A stretch of DNA of 64,000 nt from contig NZ_AYZG01000051.1 in NCBI RefSeq assembly GCF_001436695.1, positions 248,298-312,297 of the forward strand. The letters run 5' to 3'. The first letter of the stretch is position 1. Every line of letters begins with the position of its first letter. The notes under the pieces are model-generated. The model was not told the origin of the DNA. It did not search any database and worked only from the letters and a program-made list of their open reading frames with translations. This DNA comes from Lactobacillus taiwanensis DSM 21401 (GTDB taxonomy: Bacteria > Bacillota > Bacilli > Lactobacillales > Lactobacillaceae). A program made the translations under genes and the position numbers. Positions 28,451 to 37,402 of this stretch are shown here, in pieces.

Positions 28451-28480
28451 AAAGTAGAAGTCAGTTGACTCCTACTAAAT
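28451..28480 (-). terminator. Terminator of ribU
   Basis: Arms AGTAGGAGTCA / TGACTTCTACT on the minus strand (one mismatch) form a tight hairpin followed by TTTTTGTTTT. Confidence 0.85.
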
Positions 28481-28495
28481 AAAATTCTTTTTAAT

Positions 28496-29089
28496 CTAGA
28501 AATTGCGTTTTACGAATTTTTCTAAAACTGGTAACAGGGTCCTAGCTAAAATTAAAACTACTATACTGTTAATCAATCCCTTAATTAAGTTAAATGGCAC
28601 AATTGCTGAAACAATGTAAGTTAGAAGTGATGAATTTAACTTAAATCCCATTAAAGAGATATACATTGGTGTTAAAACAAAGTAATTTGCTAAAGACATT
28701 ACTATCGTCAAAGCAATCGTTCCGACAACTAAGCCGAGAACTTGATACCTTACCTTATCTTCATGTTTTTTACTAATGTAGTAAAAAGGCAAGATATAAG
28801 CTAAACTTGCTAGAAATGCAGCTAACTGACCAACCATCGAAATTGGATTAAATCCAGAAATGAACAGACTCAATAATGACTTAAAAAGCGCGATCATTGT
28901 TCCGCCTAATGGACCAAAAACCAAAGTACTAAGGGCAACTAAGGAATCAGAAAAGTCCATCTTTAAGTAATCAAAACCTGGAATAATTGGTACTTCAAAC
29001 TTCATAATTAAAAATGCCAATGCACCAATCATTGCCCAAGCGAGCCAATAAGCTAGTCTTACATGACTTAAACTTGTTTTTCTTTGCAT
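28496..29089 (-). CDS. ribU: Riboflavin ECF transporter substrate-binding protein RibU
   Basis: About 197 residues with six membrane segments. It carries the RibU features: AMIGALAFLIMKFEVPIIPG, YLKMDFSDSLVALSTLVFGPLGG, and a final Arg/Lys-rich tail. RibU is the S-component that captures riboflavin for the shared ECF energising module, which is not in this window. I start at MQRKTSLSHVRLAYW (29089), behind a GGAGGAAATAT ribosome site; a start at 29134 would lie inside the leader terminator region. The FMN riboswitch and its terminator directly upstream control it. Confidence 0.95.
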   Translation of the reverse strand: MQRKTSLSHVRLAYWLAWAMIGALAFLIMKFEVPIIPGFDYLKMDFSDSLVALSTLVFGPLGGTMIALFKSLLSLFISGFNPISMVGQLAAFLASLAYILPFYYISKKHEDKVRYQVLGLVVGTIALTIVMSLANYFVLTPMYISLMGFKLNSSLLTYIVSAIVPFNLIKGLINSIVVLILARTLLPVLEKFVKRNF

Positions 29090-29112
29090 GATATATTTCC
29101 TCCATAACACAC

Positions 29113-29142
29113 AAAAGGTCTGCTGCTTCAGCAACAGACCTT
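29113..29142 (-). terminator. Riboswitch-controlled terminator of ribU
   Basis: AAGGTCTGTTGC / GCAGCAGACCTT (one mismatch) with a TGAA loop and following TTTTGTG lies between the FMN aptamer and the ribU start. It is the expected expression platform: FMN binding favours this stem. Confidence 0.88.
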
Positions 29143-29167
29143 ATCAATCTAAATCATGTTTAGTTTT

Positions 29168-29286
29168 TAGCCTGTCTTCTTCCATCTAGACTTTAACTAT
29201 CGGTACCTAAGGTTCAACTACATAAGTAGCTCGCGGACTCTAACCGCCGGTCGGGAATTTCGCCCTGCCCTGAAGACAACATCCTT
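29168..29286 (-). ncRNA. FMN riboswitch (RFN element)
   Basis: The minus strand contains the conserved RFN blocks in order: AGGATGTTGTCTTCAGGGC, GGGCGAAATTCCCGACCGG, CGGTTAGAGTCCGCGAGC, GTACCGATAGTTAAAGTC and AGATGGAAGAAGACAGG, closing the P1 stem. The aptamer senses FMN and turns down riboflavin uptake. Known family, directly recognisable by sequence. Confidence 0.96.
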
Positions 29287-29351
29287 TTATTTGTTTTTTA
29301 CAAGTAAATAATAATACTTCTTAGTAAAATTGTAAATATAAATGTTCTTAA

Positions 29352-30113
29352 TTACTTCAATTTAAGTGATTGACCAATACTAATACTATCAGCTGACTCT
29401 AAACCATTAAGTTGCTCTAAATGATGAACTGAAGTGTTATTTTCACGAGCAATTTTTGATAAAGAATCTCCTTCTTGAACTGTGTAAGAATGTGGAGCTT
29501 GATATTCGCTAGAACTGCTACCACTAGTTTGCCAATTGTTTTGGCTAGTGTGAGATGAATTTTGCGTAGATTGTTGAGTGTGATCTTGCGCAGTAGTTTG
29601 ACTCGCACTATTGTCATAAGATTGACTACTACTTTGAACAACTTCACTACTTTGTGATTGTGATTGACTAGTTACTGCTGGAGTCATATCTTGCGATTGA
29701 CTTGAAGATGAATGTTCTTCCTTCTTTACGCTACTCTTTGATTTGCTCTTCTTAGAAAAACTACTCTTACTCTTTTTACTTTTATGCTTATGAGGTTTAG
29801 AAGACTTAGTTTTTGAAACTTTAACACTCTTTTCAGCCAAATCAGTATTAGAGTTTGAACGCAAGCGTGATGAAACAATCGGAATTAAGGCGATCAAAAT
29901 TATTGCAACAATAATTAACCCTGCCCATAACTGACTATGATGCATACCATGAGAATTTTGTTCTGACTCATTAGGAGTTTTAGGAGCTTGCTTAGACTCA
30001 GGTTCTAACTCTGCATGGCGATGATGCATTGCGCTTCTAGACGTCGTTGGACGTTGAAAGTGCTTGTATGGGCCCTTTGGTTCTTTATTGTCCTGAGATT
30101 TATTTTCCTTCAT
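29352..30113 (-). CDS. LysM-domain membrane protein (YpbE-like)
   Basis: A 253-residue protein with a His/Pro-rich cytoplasmic N-terminus (about 1-60), one membrane segment (LWAGLIIVAIILIALIPIV, 62-80), a Lys/Ser then Ser/Gln/Thr-rich extracellular linker (about 95-205), and one C-terminal LysM domain (SYTVQEGDSLSKIARENN to IGQSLKLK). LysM binds peptidoglycan, so the protein tethers membrane to wall. The location after rluB-scpB-scpA resembles ypbE of Bacillus. No catalytic domain. The linker's codon repetition explains the dense Ser/Gln composition. Confidence 0.9.
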   Translation of the reverse strand: MKENKSQDNKEPKGPYKHFQRPTTSRSAMHHRHAELEPESKQAPKTPNESEQNSHGMHHSQLWAGLIIVAIILIALIPIVSSRLRSNSNTDLAEKSVKVSKTKSSKPHKHKSKKSKSSFSKKSKSKSSVKKEEHSSSSQSQDMTPAVTSQSQSQSSEVVQSSSQSYDNSASQTTAQDHTQQSTQNSSHTSQNNWQTSGSSSSEYQAPHSYTVQEGDSLSKIARENNTSVHHLEQLNGLESADSISIGQSLKLK

Positions 30114-30173
30114 TCCAAGATCCTCCGATTAAAGATTATTAGTTTTATTTTATCACAGCTTGTAAAGTGTGTG

Positions 30174-30893
30174 TTAATCAGCCAAGTGATTCAAACGAAA
30201 TACTTCTTCGTGAGTTAATTCGCGATATTCACCTGAAGTTAATGACTTCAAAGTTAAAAAGGCATACTTTTCACGTGATAGTTTTTCTACAAAATGGTGC
30301 ACCGCTTCGAACATTCTCTTAACTTGGTGGTAGTGACCTTCGTGAATGGTTAATTGAACAATTTGAGTGTTCTTCTTATCATCCGTCTTCAAAATCTTTA
30401 ATTTAGCTGGTGCGCTCTTTCTGCCATCAATTCGAACTCCATGAGTAAGTGAACGAATATCTTCTGGGGACAAGATTCCCTTAATTTTTGCTACATAAAC
30501 CTTTGGTACTTCATTACGTGGGTGCATCAACTTATTAGCTAATTCACCATCATTTGTCATTAATAATAAGCCGGATGTATCGTAATCAAGACGACCAACT
30601 GGATAAAGACGATATGGTACATCTTCAAAGAAGTCAACTACTGTTTTTCTACCTTTGTCGTCACTTACTGAAGAAATTACTCCACGTGGTTTATAGAATA
30701 AGTAAGTATGCAAAGCTTCCTTCTCAATTGGGACACCATTTACTTCAATTTTATCGTTAGACTCTACTTTAGTACCAAGCTCAGTAACTCTCTTACCATT
30801 AACAGTTACTTGACCAGCTGTAATCATTTTTTCAGCCTTACGTCTTGATGCCACACCTGCTTGAGCAATCACTTTTTGTAGTCTTTCAGCCAT
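30174..30893 (-). CDS. rluB: Ribosomal large subunit pseudouridine synthase B
   Basis: A 239-residue RsuA/RluB-family enzyme: an N-terminal S4 RNA-binding domain (MAERLQKVIAQAGVASRRKAEK), then the catalytic domain with YPVGRLDYDTSGLLLMTNDG containing the active Asp, and the EGHYHQVKRMF motif. It makes pseudouridine in 23S rRNA (helix 89 region, by homology). The start lies 3 bases after the scpB stop, so it belongs to the scpA-scpB-rluB operon as in many Bacillota. Confidence 0.95.
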   Translation of the reverse strand: MAERLQKVIAQAGVASRRKAEKMITAGQVTVNGKRVTELGTKVESNDKIEVNGVPIEKEALHTYLFYKPRGVISSVSDDKGRKTVVDFFEDVPYRLYPVGRLDYDTSGLLLMTNDGELANKLMHPRNEVPKVYVAKIKGILSPEDIRSLTHGVRIDGRKSAPAKLKILKTDDKKNTQIVQLTIHEGHYHQVKRMFEAVHHFVEKLSREKYAFLTLKSLTSGEYRELTHEEVFRLNHLAD

Positions 30894-30895
30894 TT

Positions 30896-31486
30896 TTATT
30901 CACCTTCGTCAAAATTAATTTCTTTATTATTTCCTTCATCCTGATCAAATAAGTTTACTGGATTATCATCTGCTTCAAATTCTTCAATTACAGGTAAATC
31001 AGCTAAACTTTCATAATTGAAATATTGTAAGAAATAATCAGTTGTAACATACAAATTCGGATGACCGGGAACATCTTTTTTTCCATCTACTTTAATTAAT
31101 CCACGCCAAACTAAAGTCTGCAAAGCTCCTGAAGAATTAACCCCTCTTAAGTCATCGATTTCAACACGTGTAATCGGTTGACGATAAGCAATGATAGATA
31201 AAATCTCAAGAGCTGATTGACTTAAATTCTTTGATAAATCCTTTTGGAAGAATTTAGAAATGACATCCCCGCACTTAGCGCTCGTAGTTAACTTATAGGT
31301 TTGGTTAATACAAATTAACTGTAGTCCCGAATTTTCATCACTTTTCAGTCGATCTTTAAGATGATTTGCCAGCTCTCTTAATGCAGAAGGCGAGATTTCT
31401 AATAATTGCAGCAAATTATCTGCATCTAAGCCATCATCCCCTGCTGCATAAAGTAGGGCTTCTAATTCTGCTTCTTTACTTGCCAT
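30896..31486 (-). CDS. scpB: Segregation and condensation protein B
   Basis: A 196-residue winged-helix protein that pairs with ScpA to regulate the SMC condensin in chromosome segregation. The signatures [32 protein letters not shown] and [18 protein letters not shown] are all there, with an acidic C-terminal tail. The start overlaps the scpA stop by 11 bases. Confidence 0.97.
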   Translation of the reverse strand: MASKEAELEALLYAAGDDGLDADNLLQLLEISPSALRELANHLKDRLKSDENSGLQLICINQTYKLTTSAKCGDVISKFFQKDLSKNLSQSALEILSIIAYRQPITRVEIDDLRGVNSSGALQTLVWRGLIKVDGKKDVPGHPNLYVTTDYFLQYFNYESLADLPVIEEFEADDNPVNLFDQDEGNNKEINFDEGE

Positions 31487-32219
31487 TCGTCTCTACTTTC
31501 TCTAACTCTAGATCACCAAAATCTCTACTTTGTTTTACCAAAATTTTATGATCACGACATAATTCTAAAACTGCTAAGAATAAGCCAATTACTTGATCAA
31601 GGTCTTGAAAGTTTTTAATACAATCAAAAAAACTAGTTGATCTTTTCTTATGTAACTTATTTTTCAAAAAGTTCGTCATTTCTTCAATTGAAGTTTCATG
31701 AACTTCGATTTTTCCAACTTGAGGTTTTCTTAATTTAAATCGCTCTAAAACAACCTTAAAAGTATTTGCAAGTTCATCACTTGTAATTTCACCTAAAGGC
31801 AATCGTTCTATTTCCTTTTTGGGTGAAACCGAGGGATCTTTTGCCACTGTAATTGGCATTTCTTCATCTCGCTTTTTAAAATAATCTGCGATTCTTTGAA
31901 AGACTGAATATTGCACCAACTGTTCAACCAGCTCAGTACGTGGGTCTTCTTGATACTGATCTTCTTCAATAAAATCATTTTTAGGTAACAAATATTGCGA
32001 TTTAATTCTTAAAAGAGTTGATGCCATCACAAAATACTCCCCAGCAATCTGTAAATCTAAAGTCTGCCAGCGAGCTAAGTTAGCTAAATATTGTCCCGTA
32101 ATTTTCGCAATCGGAATATCATAGATATCTATCTTCTGCGACCTAATTAAGTGCAAAAGTAAATCTAAGGGTCCGGTAAAATTAGGAAGATCTAAAGTCA
32201 ATTCATCAGCATTATTCAT
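31476..32219 (-). CDS. scpA: Segregation and condensation protein A
   Basis: A 247-residue kleisin that bridges the SMC heads. The N-terminal [20 protein letters not shown] and [15 protein letters not shown] form the neck-binding helix; the C-terminal winged helix with [13 protein letters not shown] contacts the SMC cap. Overlaps ribT upstream by 8 bases and scpB downstream by 11 bases, pointing to translational coupling of the complex subunits. Confidence 0.97.
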   Translation of the reverse strand: MNNADELTLDLPNFTGPLDLLLHLIRSQKIDIYDIPIAKITGQYLANLARWQTLDLQIAGEYFVMASTLLRIKSQYLLPKNDFIEEDQYQEDPRTELVEQLVQYSVFQRIADYFKKRDEEMPITVAKDPSVSPKKEIERLPLGEITSDELANTFKVVLERFKLRKPQVGKIEVHETSIEEMTNFLKNKLHKKRSTSFFDCIKNFQDLDQVIGLFLAVLELCRDHKILVKQSRDFGDLELEKVETNGK

Positions 32220-32574
32220 CAGTTTTATTTTCCTTTAAATAATTTAATAAAAAGGCCCAGTCAGGCAAAGCCGTAATCATCTTATCAGGATAGAGGTGCT
32301 TTAAATCATTCATTACTCGCTGTTCGGTTTCTTGATCACGCATTGTTGGATCAAGAGATAAATAGCGAATAATGATAAAATCTTTTTCTTCCTGAATACC
32401 GATAATTCCTCTAGCATTGCCCTTTTGTTGATAAACAAGAACCTCAAATTGGTTAGAATCGCTAGTATATAGCTTCATTTCTTCCTGTAAGTTCTTAATA
32501 TTTTTAAAATCTGAAAGATACGACAAGTATCCCATCACAGTTTTTTCGTAATCTTTTTTATATTTGCTGATCAT
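32212..32574 (-). CDS. ribT: RibT-like GNAT-fold protein
   Basis: A 120-residue protein resembling RibT, the GNAT-family protein encoded between riboflavin genes and scpA in Bacillus: MISKYKKDYEKTVMGYLSYL at the start, then RGIIGIQEEKDFIIIRYLSL and a short C-terminal PDWAFLLNYL. The acetyl-CoA binding loop (Q/R-x-x-G-x-A/G) is not obvious, so acyltransferase activity is uncertain. It sits between xerD and scpA, 5 bases from xerD and overlapping scpA, the conserved place of ribT. The other rib biosynthesis genes are absent here. Confidence 0.75.
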   Translation of the reverse strand: MISKYKKDYEKTVMGYLSYLSDFKNIKNLQEEMKLYTSDSNQFEVLVYQQKGNARGIIGIQEEKDFIIIRYLSLDPTMRDQETEQRVMNDLKHLYPDKMITALPDWAFLLNYLKENKTDE

Positions 32575-32579
32575 AATAG

Positions 32580-33488
32580 TTAGGCACGTGGATGTGCTTG
32601 ATTATAAACCTCCAAAATATGTTTCTGTGTCAGATTAGTGTAAATCTGTGTAGTCGTAATATCACTATGCCCCAAAATTTCTTGAACTACTCTTAAATCT
32701 GCTCCATTTTCAAGCAGATGTGTCGCAAAAGTATGCCTAAGAGTATGCGGCGTTACATTCTTAGTTATTCCAACAAGCTGACAATATTTTTTTATCTTTT
32801 GCCAAACAGCCTGTCTAGTCAATTGATGACCGTGATTATTCAAAAATATTACATCAGTAAATTGACCGCTCTTCAGGACTTGAGCTTCTCTAACGTCTTT
32901 TTGATATTTCTCTAACCATGATAAAGCAACTTCGGTAATTGGTACAAGTCGTTCTTTTGATCCTTTACCAAGAACTCGAATAATTTTCAAATCATTATGA
33001 ATATCGCCAGTCCGTAAATTAATTAATTCACTAACACGCATGCCTGTAGCATAAAGAACTTCAAGCATTGCTCGATCTCTAATTCCCAATCGAGTATTCG
33101 TATCAGGAGCAGTCAACAATTTGTCAACTTCGTCTTGGCTGAGTGCTGTTGGCAATCGGCGTTCACTTTTTGGTGAATCAATCTTAACTAACGGATCACG
33201 CTCAATTATATCTTGCCTTAAAAGCCATTGATAAAATTTACGCAAACTAGAAATCATACGACTAATTGAGGTAGTTGCTTTCCCCTTATCTTTTTGAGTA
33301 GCGAGAAAAGCATCAACAACTAGATAATCTACTTCCCAACTTGTTTCATTTTGATCTTGTAAGTAACTTAGATATTCTTCCAAATCCGTTCGGTAAGAAA
33401 CAATAGTATTTGGACTTAAACCACGTTCTACCTGACCGAATCTTAAATAATCCTCTAAATTATCCTTCATTATCTGCGTCTGAGTCAT
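32580..33488 (-). CDS. xerD: Tyrosine recombinase XerD
   Basis: A recombinase of about 296-302 residues that resolves chromosome dimers at dif. Catalytic set: Arg in ATGMRVSELINL, Lys in GKGSKERLVP, HTLRHTFATHLL, HSDITTTQ and Tyr in IYTNLTQKH. A start at 33470 (MKDNLEDYLRFGQVE) fits other XerD proteins better than the ATG at 33488; both overlap the cvfB end. Its place beside scpA and ribT is that of the housekeeping XerD, distinguishing it from the hsdS-associated recombinase. Confidence 0.93.
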   Translation of the reverse strand: MTQTQIMKDNLEDYLRFGQVERGLSPNTIVSYRTDLEEYLSYLQDQNETSWEVDYLVVDAFLATQKDKGKATTSISRMISSLRKFYQWLLRQDIIERDPLVKIDSPKSERRLPTALSQDEVDKLLTAPDTNTRLGIRDRAMLEVLYATGMRVSELINLRTGDIHNDLKIIRVLGKGSKERLVPITEVALSWLEKYQKDVREAQVLKSGQFTDVIFLNNHGHQLTRQAVWQKIKKYCQLVGITKNVTPHTLRHTFATHLLENGADLRVVQEILGHSDITTTQIYTNLTQKHILEVYNQAHPRA

Positions 33489-34353
33489 CTTTTTCTACCA
33501 AGCTAATTGTTCCTGCATCTTTATCTTCAGTAATTAACCCATTCTTTAGTAAGTGTCCCAGTGCACGTTTGAAAGCAGACTTTGAAATGCCAAAGTGATT
33601 CTTAATTTCTTGAGCATCACTCTTATCGTAAAAAGGTAAAGTCTTAGTAGCTTCACGACGTAAACTTACTAAAATCATTTGAGCATCATCATCAATTTCT
33701 TCAAATCCACGAGGAAGAACACTCAAATTCAATCTACCATACTGACTAACACCAATTACACGTGCCTTGATCTTTTGTCCAACACGTAATGGACGGAACA
33801 TTTCAGATTTGTGGACAAAGGCTAAGTAGTATTGATCAGTAATTACAAAAGAACCAACTTCATAATTTCGATAGACCGTTCCTGACATATTTTTATTTTC
33901 TAAGTGTGCTGGGAAATTAGCTGCTAATTGTTCAAAAACATCTTCTTCAGCCATCTTAGCCCAAATACGTTCTTTTTCATCTGTTTCAAGGCGAACCAAG
34001 AGCCTGTCATCCTTTTTAGGCCATTGATCTTTTTCAAGTGGTAAATCATCTAAAGATACAACAACATCTTTATCATTTAAACCAATATCTAAGAAAACAC
34101 CTAAATCACGGCGAACTTCTGTTACAGTTGCCCAACCGTATTGATCTTTTTGAGCAAATGGATAAAATTGCGTCATTGCTTTCTTTTTATCTTTATTTTC
34201 ATAGATAAAGCCCTGGACTTCATCACCTAAGTGGATTGGTTCATCTTGTGTAATTTCTATTTTCTTTAATTCAAAAGTTACTCCTTCAACCTGCACATAA
34301 AAAGCAGATTCATTTTCATCAGTAACTTTTCCTTTTCTTATTTCACCTAACAT
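33460..34353 (-). CDS. cvfB: S1-domain RNA-binding protein CvfB
   Basis: A 297-residue CvfB/YitL-family protein with three S1-like domains (about 1-60, 65-140 and 150-220) and a C-terminal winged helix containing NHFGISKSAFKRALGHLLK. DLGVFLDIGL in the second domain is characteristic. In staphylococci CvfB binds RNA and affects virulence gene expression; here the role is unknown. First gene of the operon running to the LysM gene; overlaps xerD. Confidence 0.93.
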   Translation of the reverse strand: MLGEIRKGKVTDENESAFYVQVEGVTFELKKIEITQDEPIHLGDEVQGFIYENKDKKKAMTQFYPFAQKDQYGWATVTEVRRDLGVFLDIGLNDKDVVVSLDDLPLEKDQWPKKDDRLLVRLETDEKERIWAKMAEEDVFEQLAANFPAHLENKNMSGTVYRNYEVGSFVITDQYYLAFVHKSEMFRPLRVGQKIKARVIGVSQYGRLNLSVLPRGFEEIDDDAQMILVSLRREATKTLPFYDKSDAQEIKNHFGISKSAFKRALGHLLKNGLITEDKDAGTISLVEKDDSDADNEG

Positions 34354-34417
34354 AATAGCGCCTCAATCCTTTTATTTTGTCTGTCATCTTATAGTATAAG
34401 GAAAAAAAGACAAAAAT

Positions 34418-34445
34418 AAAATAGCCAGCCTTCGCTGACTATTTT
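34418..34445 (-). terminator. Terminator of pyk
   Basis: AAAATAGCCAGC / GCTGACTATTTT with one G-U pair and a CTTC loop lies 20 bases past the pyk stop; it separates pfkA-pyk from cvfB. Confidence 0.88.
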
Positions 34446-34465
34446 AATAAGCTATTTAATTCAGA

Positions 34466-36235
34466 TTAAAGGTTAGTTGCTTCGCCTTGGTAAACAGCAC
34501 CGCGACGAGCATCAACAGTAATCTTAGAACCATCCTTGATCTTTTCCACTGCATCAGTAGCACCAACGATAACTGGGATACCAAGTGAAAGACCAACAAC
34601 AGCTGCGTGACTAGTTAAACCAGAAGCTTCAACTACCATACCTGAAGCCTTCTTGATTGCTGGTAAGTAATCCTTATCAGTAGTCTTAGCAACTAAGATG
34701 TCACCATCTTGAACTTTGCTGTTAGCTTCTTCAGCAGAAGTTGCAACTACGGCTTTACCAATAACTGATTGTTCACCAACACCTAAACCTTTAACAAGTT
34801 GGGTACCGATTAATTGTAACTTCATCAAGTTAGTAGTACCAGTTTCGCCCAAAGGAACACCAGCAACGATAATTACTAAGTCACCGTCTTTTGCAAGACC
34901 AGTTTCTTTAGCAAGTTCAGCTGCCTTTTCAAACATTTCTTCAGTAGACTTAGGCTTTTCAGTCAACATTGGCTTTACACCCCAAACAACACCTAATGAG
35001 TGTTGAATCTTGTCGTTGAAAGTCATAGCAATAATGTCTGCGTTTGGACGGTACTTAGAAATCATACGTGCAGTGTAGCCAGATTCAGTTGCAGCAATAA
35101 TAGTCTTAACGCCCAATTCTTCAGCAGTTCTAACAACTGATTCACCAATAGCTTCAGTAACGTTTGAGCCCTTGTATTCTTCGAATCTTTGAAGAGCTAA
35201 CTTGTTACGCTTAGCAAGTTGCTTTTCAGTACGCATATCGATTTCAGCCATAGCCTTAACAGCCTTAACTGGGTAAAGACCATTTGCTGATTCACCTGAA
35301 AGCATAGTTGCATCAGTACCATCAAGAACAGCGTTTGCAACGTCAGTAACTTCGGCACGAGTTGGACGTGGGTTTTCTTGCATTGAGTCAAGCATTTGAG
35401 TAGCAGTAATAACTGGCTTACCCAATGCGTTACATCTTCTGATTAATTCTTTTTGTACAAATGGAACATTGATAAATGGAATTTCAACACCCATGTCACC
35501 ACGAGCAACCATTAAACCATCAGAAACCTTTAAGATTTCGTCGATGTTATCAATACCTTCTTGTGATTCAATCTTAGGGAAGATCTTTACATATTCACAG
35601 TGTGCTTCTTCAAGCAATTGACGAATGTCAAGAACATCTTGTGCTTTACGAACAAATGAAGCAAAGATGAAGTTGATACCTTCCTTTAAACCGAACTTAA
35701 TATCGTTAGTATCTTTTTCAGTGATACCTGGGAGGCGGATTTCAACACCAGGAGCGTTAACACCCTTCTTAGAACCAATTAAACCAGTGTTTTGAGCTTC
35801 ACAAACTAATTCTCTCTTAGCGTCATCTTTTTCCTTAATCAAAAGGTCAACTAAACCATCATCGATTAATACGTGACCACCAACGTGAGTATCGTCGTAA
35901 AGACCATCGTAGGTAACGTGGATCATGTCCTTGTTACCCTTCTTAGTGTCGTCCATAGAAATACGGATAGTGTCACCAGTGTTAATAGTGAACTTGCCGC
36001 CTTCTTGTTCAGTAGTTCTAATTTCGGCACCCTTAGTATCAAGAGCAATGCCAAGAAGTTTACCAGTCTTCTTTTCAACCTCACGAACCATGTTCATACG
36101 TTCACGGTGTTCTTCGTGGTCACCGTGTGAGAAGTTGAAACGGAATACGTTTGCACCTGCTTCAGCTAATTTAGTAATAGTCTCAACATCGTTTGAGGCT
36201 GGCCCTAAAGTACTAACAATTTTAGTTTTCTTCAT
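34466..36235 (-). CDS. pyk: Pyruvate kinase
   Basis: A 589-residue enzyme that makes pyruvate and ATP from phosphoenolpyruvate, the last ATP step of glycolysis. The N-terminus MKKTKIVSTLGPASNDVETI, the catalytic IFPKIESQEGIDNIDEIL and GDMGVEIP, and ITATQMLDSMQENPRPTRAE are intact. The last 110 residues are an extra phosphohistidine (PEP-utiliser) domain with GLTSHAAVVGLSLGIPVIVG, typical of Bacillota long-form enzymes. Transcribed with pfkA, 34 bases apart; fermentative growth implies high expression. Confidence 0.98.
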   Translation of the reverse strand: MKKTKIVSTLGPASNDVETITKLAEAGANVFRFNFSHGDHEEHRERMNMVREVEKKTGKLLGIALDTKGAEIRTTEQEGGKFTINTGDTIRISMDDTKKGNKDMIHVTYDGLYDDTHVGGHVLIDDGLVDLLIKEKDDAKRELVCEAQNTGLIGSKKGVNAPGVEIRLPGITEKDTNDIKFGLKEGINFIFASFVRKAQDVLDIRQLLEEAHCEYVKIFPKIESQEGIDNIDEILKVSDGLMVARGDMGVEIPFINVPFVQKELIRRCNALGKPVITATQMLDSMQENPRPTRAEVTDVANAVLDGTDATMLSGESANGLYPVKAVKAMAEIDMRTEKQLAKRNKLALQRFEEYKGSNVTEAIGESVVRTAEELGVKTIIAATESGYTARMISKYRPNADIIAMTFNDKIQHSLGVVWGVKPMLTEKPKSTEEMFEKAAELAKETGLAKDGDLVIIVAGVPLGETGTTNLMKLQLIGTQLVKGLGVGEQSVIGKAVVATSAEEANSKVQDGDILVAKTTDKDYLPAIKKASGMVVEASGLTSHAAVVGLSLGIPVIVGATDAVEKIKDGSKITVDARRGAVYQGEATNL

Positions 36236-36269
36236 CTTGAAAAAATCTCCTATAATACAAAATCAAAAA

Positions 36270-37229
36270 CTACTTGGCTAAGTCTTTGTTTAATGAGTAT
36301 AACGCATAATTACCGTGGTGTTTTGCATCAAACAAATCAAGAATATCATGGTGGGTAAGCTTGTTATCTTCCATACCAACAGCTAAGCCGCCTTTGCCTT
36401 CAAGTAATAACTTAACAGCATAAGCACCCATTTCACTTGCTAGCACACGATCACGCATTGTTGGGCTTCCGCCACGTTGCATATGACCCAATACGTTAGC
36501 ACGAGCATCAAAGTCGCCATACTTAAGAAGTTCATCCTTAAATTTATCAGCGTCCATAACACCTTCAGCTAGAACAACAATTCCATGCTTCTTACCATTA
36601 GCAAATCCTTGCTTCAAGTTTTCAGCAATTTCTTTAATGTCATAAGGTTCTTCTGGAATAACAATTGCATCTGCACCGGTAGCAACACCAACATGCATTG
36701 CGATATCTCCACAATCACGACCCATAACATTTACAACAAATACACGTTGGTGACTTGTTGCAGTGTCACGAATCTTATCAATGGCTTCCATTGCAGTATT
36801 ACATGCAGTATCAAAACCAATTGTAAAATCAGTGTAAGGAATATCGTTGTCAATTGAACCCGGAAGACCAATGGCATTATATCCATGTCTTGTAAGCTTC
36901 AATGCACCATGGTAAGAACCGTCACCACCAATGACAACTAAAGCATCGATTCCATGCTTCTTTAATTGTTCGATTCCCTTAAGTTGAACTTCTTCTTCCT
37001 TAAATTCTGGGAAACGAGCTGAATAAAGAAAGGTACCGCCGCGGCTAATCTTGTCCGCAACTGTTTCAGAAGTCATTTGGAAAATATCACCAGCAACTAA
37101 GCCAGCATATCCATAACGAATTCCACAAACTTCGATACCGTTTGCCAAAGCTGTACGAGTAACAGCTCTAATGGCAGCGTTCATACCAGGGGCATCTCCA
37201 CCACTAGTTAAAATACCAATCCGTTTCAT
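36270..37229 (-). CDS. pfkA: ATP-dependent 6-phosphofructokinase
   Basis: A 319-residue Pfk[20 protein letters not shown] at the start with the nucleotide loop, [18 protein letters not shown] and [14 protein letters not shown] with the fructose-6-phosphate and catalytic Asp residues, and a C-terminal allosteric half. It phosphorylates fructose-6-phosphate. The pfkA-pyk pair is the usual glycolytic operon of lactobacilli. A GGTGAATTC ribosome site precedes the ATG, and a -10-like TACGAT with TGG extension lies about 50 bases upstream. Confidence 0.98.
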   Translation of the reverse strand: MKRIGILTSGGDAPGMNAAIRAVTRTALANGIEVCGIRYGYAGLVAGDIFQMTSETVADKISRGGTFLYSARFPEFKEEEVQLKGIEQLKKHGIDALVVIGGDGSYHGALKLTRHGYNAIGLPGSIDNDIPYTDFTIGFDTACNTAMEAIDKIRDTATSHQRVFVVNVMGRDCGDIAMHVGVATGADAIVIPEEPYDIKEIAENLKQGFANGKKHGIVVLAEGVMDADKFKDELLKYGDFDARANVLGHMQRGGSPTMRDRVLASEMGAYAVKLLLEGKGGLAVGMEDNKLTHHDILDLFDAKHHGNYALYSLNKDLAK

Positions 37230-37402
37230 GAATTCACCTCTACGATTTTCTGTGTTTTACTCACATCGGTTTTATCGTACCATTTTTTTTACTCAATGTC
37301 TTCAAAAAAAAGCTTATTTTTTTCACTAATCATCCCTATCAAATAAATGATTTCGCTTTCAATACTGCTAAGCTCAATTTTTACAATTTCAAGAAAATTT
37401 AG

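Noticed and set aside
29417..29647. Open frame inside the LysM gene's Ser/Gln linker
   Set aside because: Frame shadow of low-complexity coding sequence.
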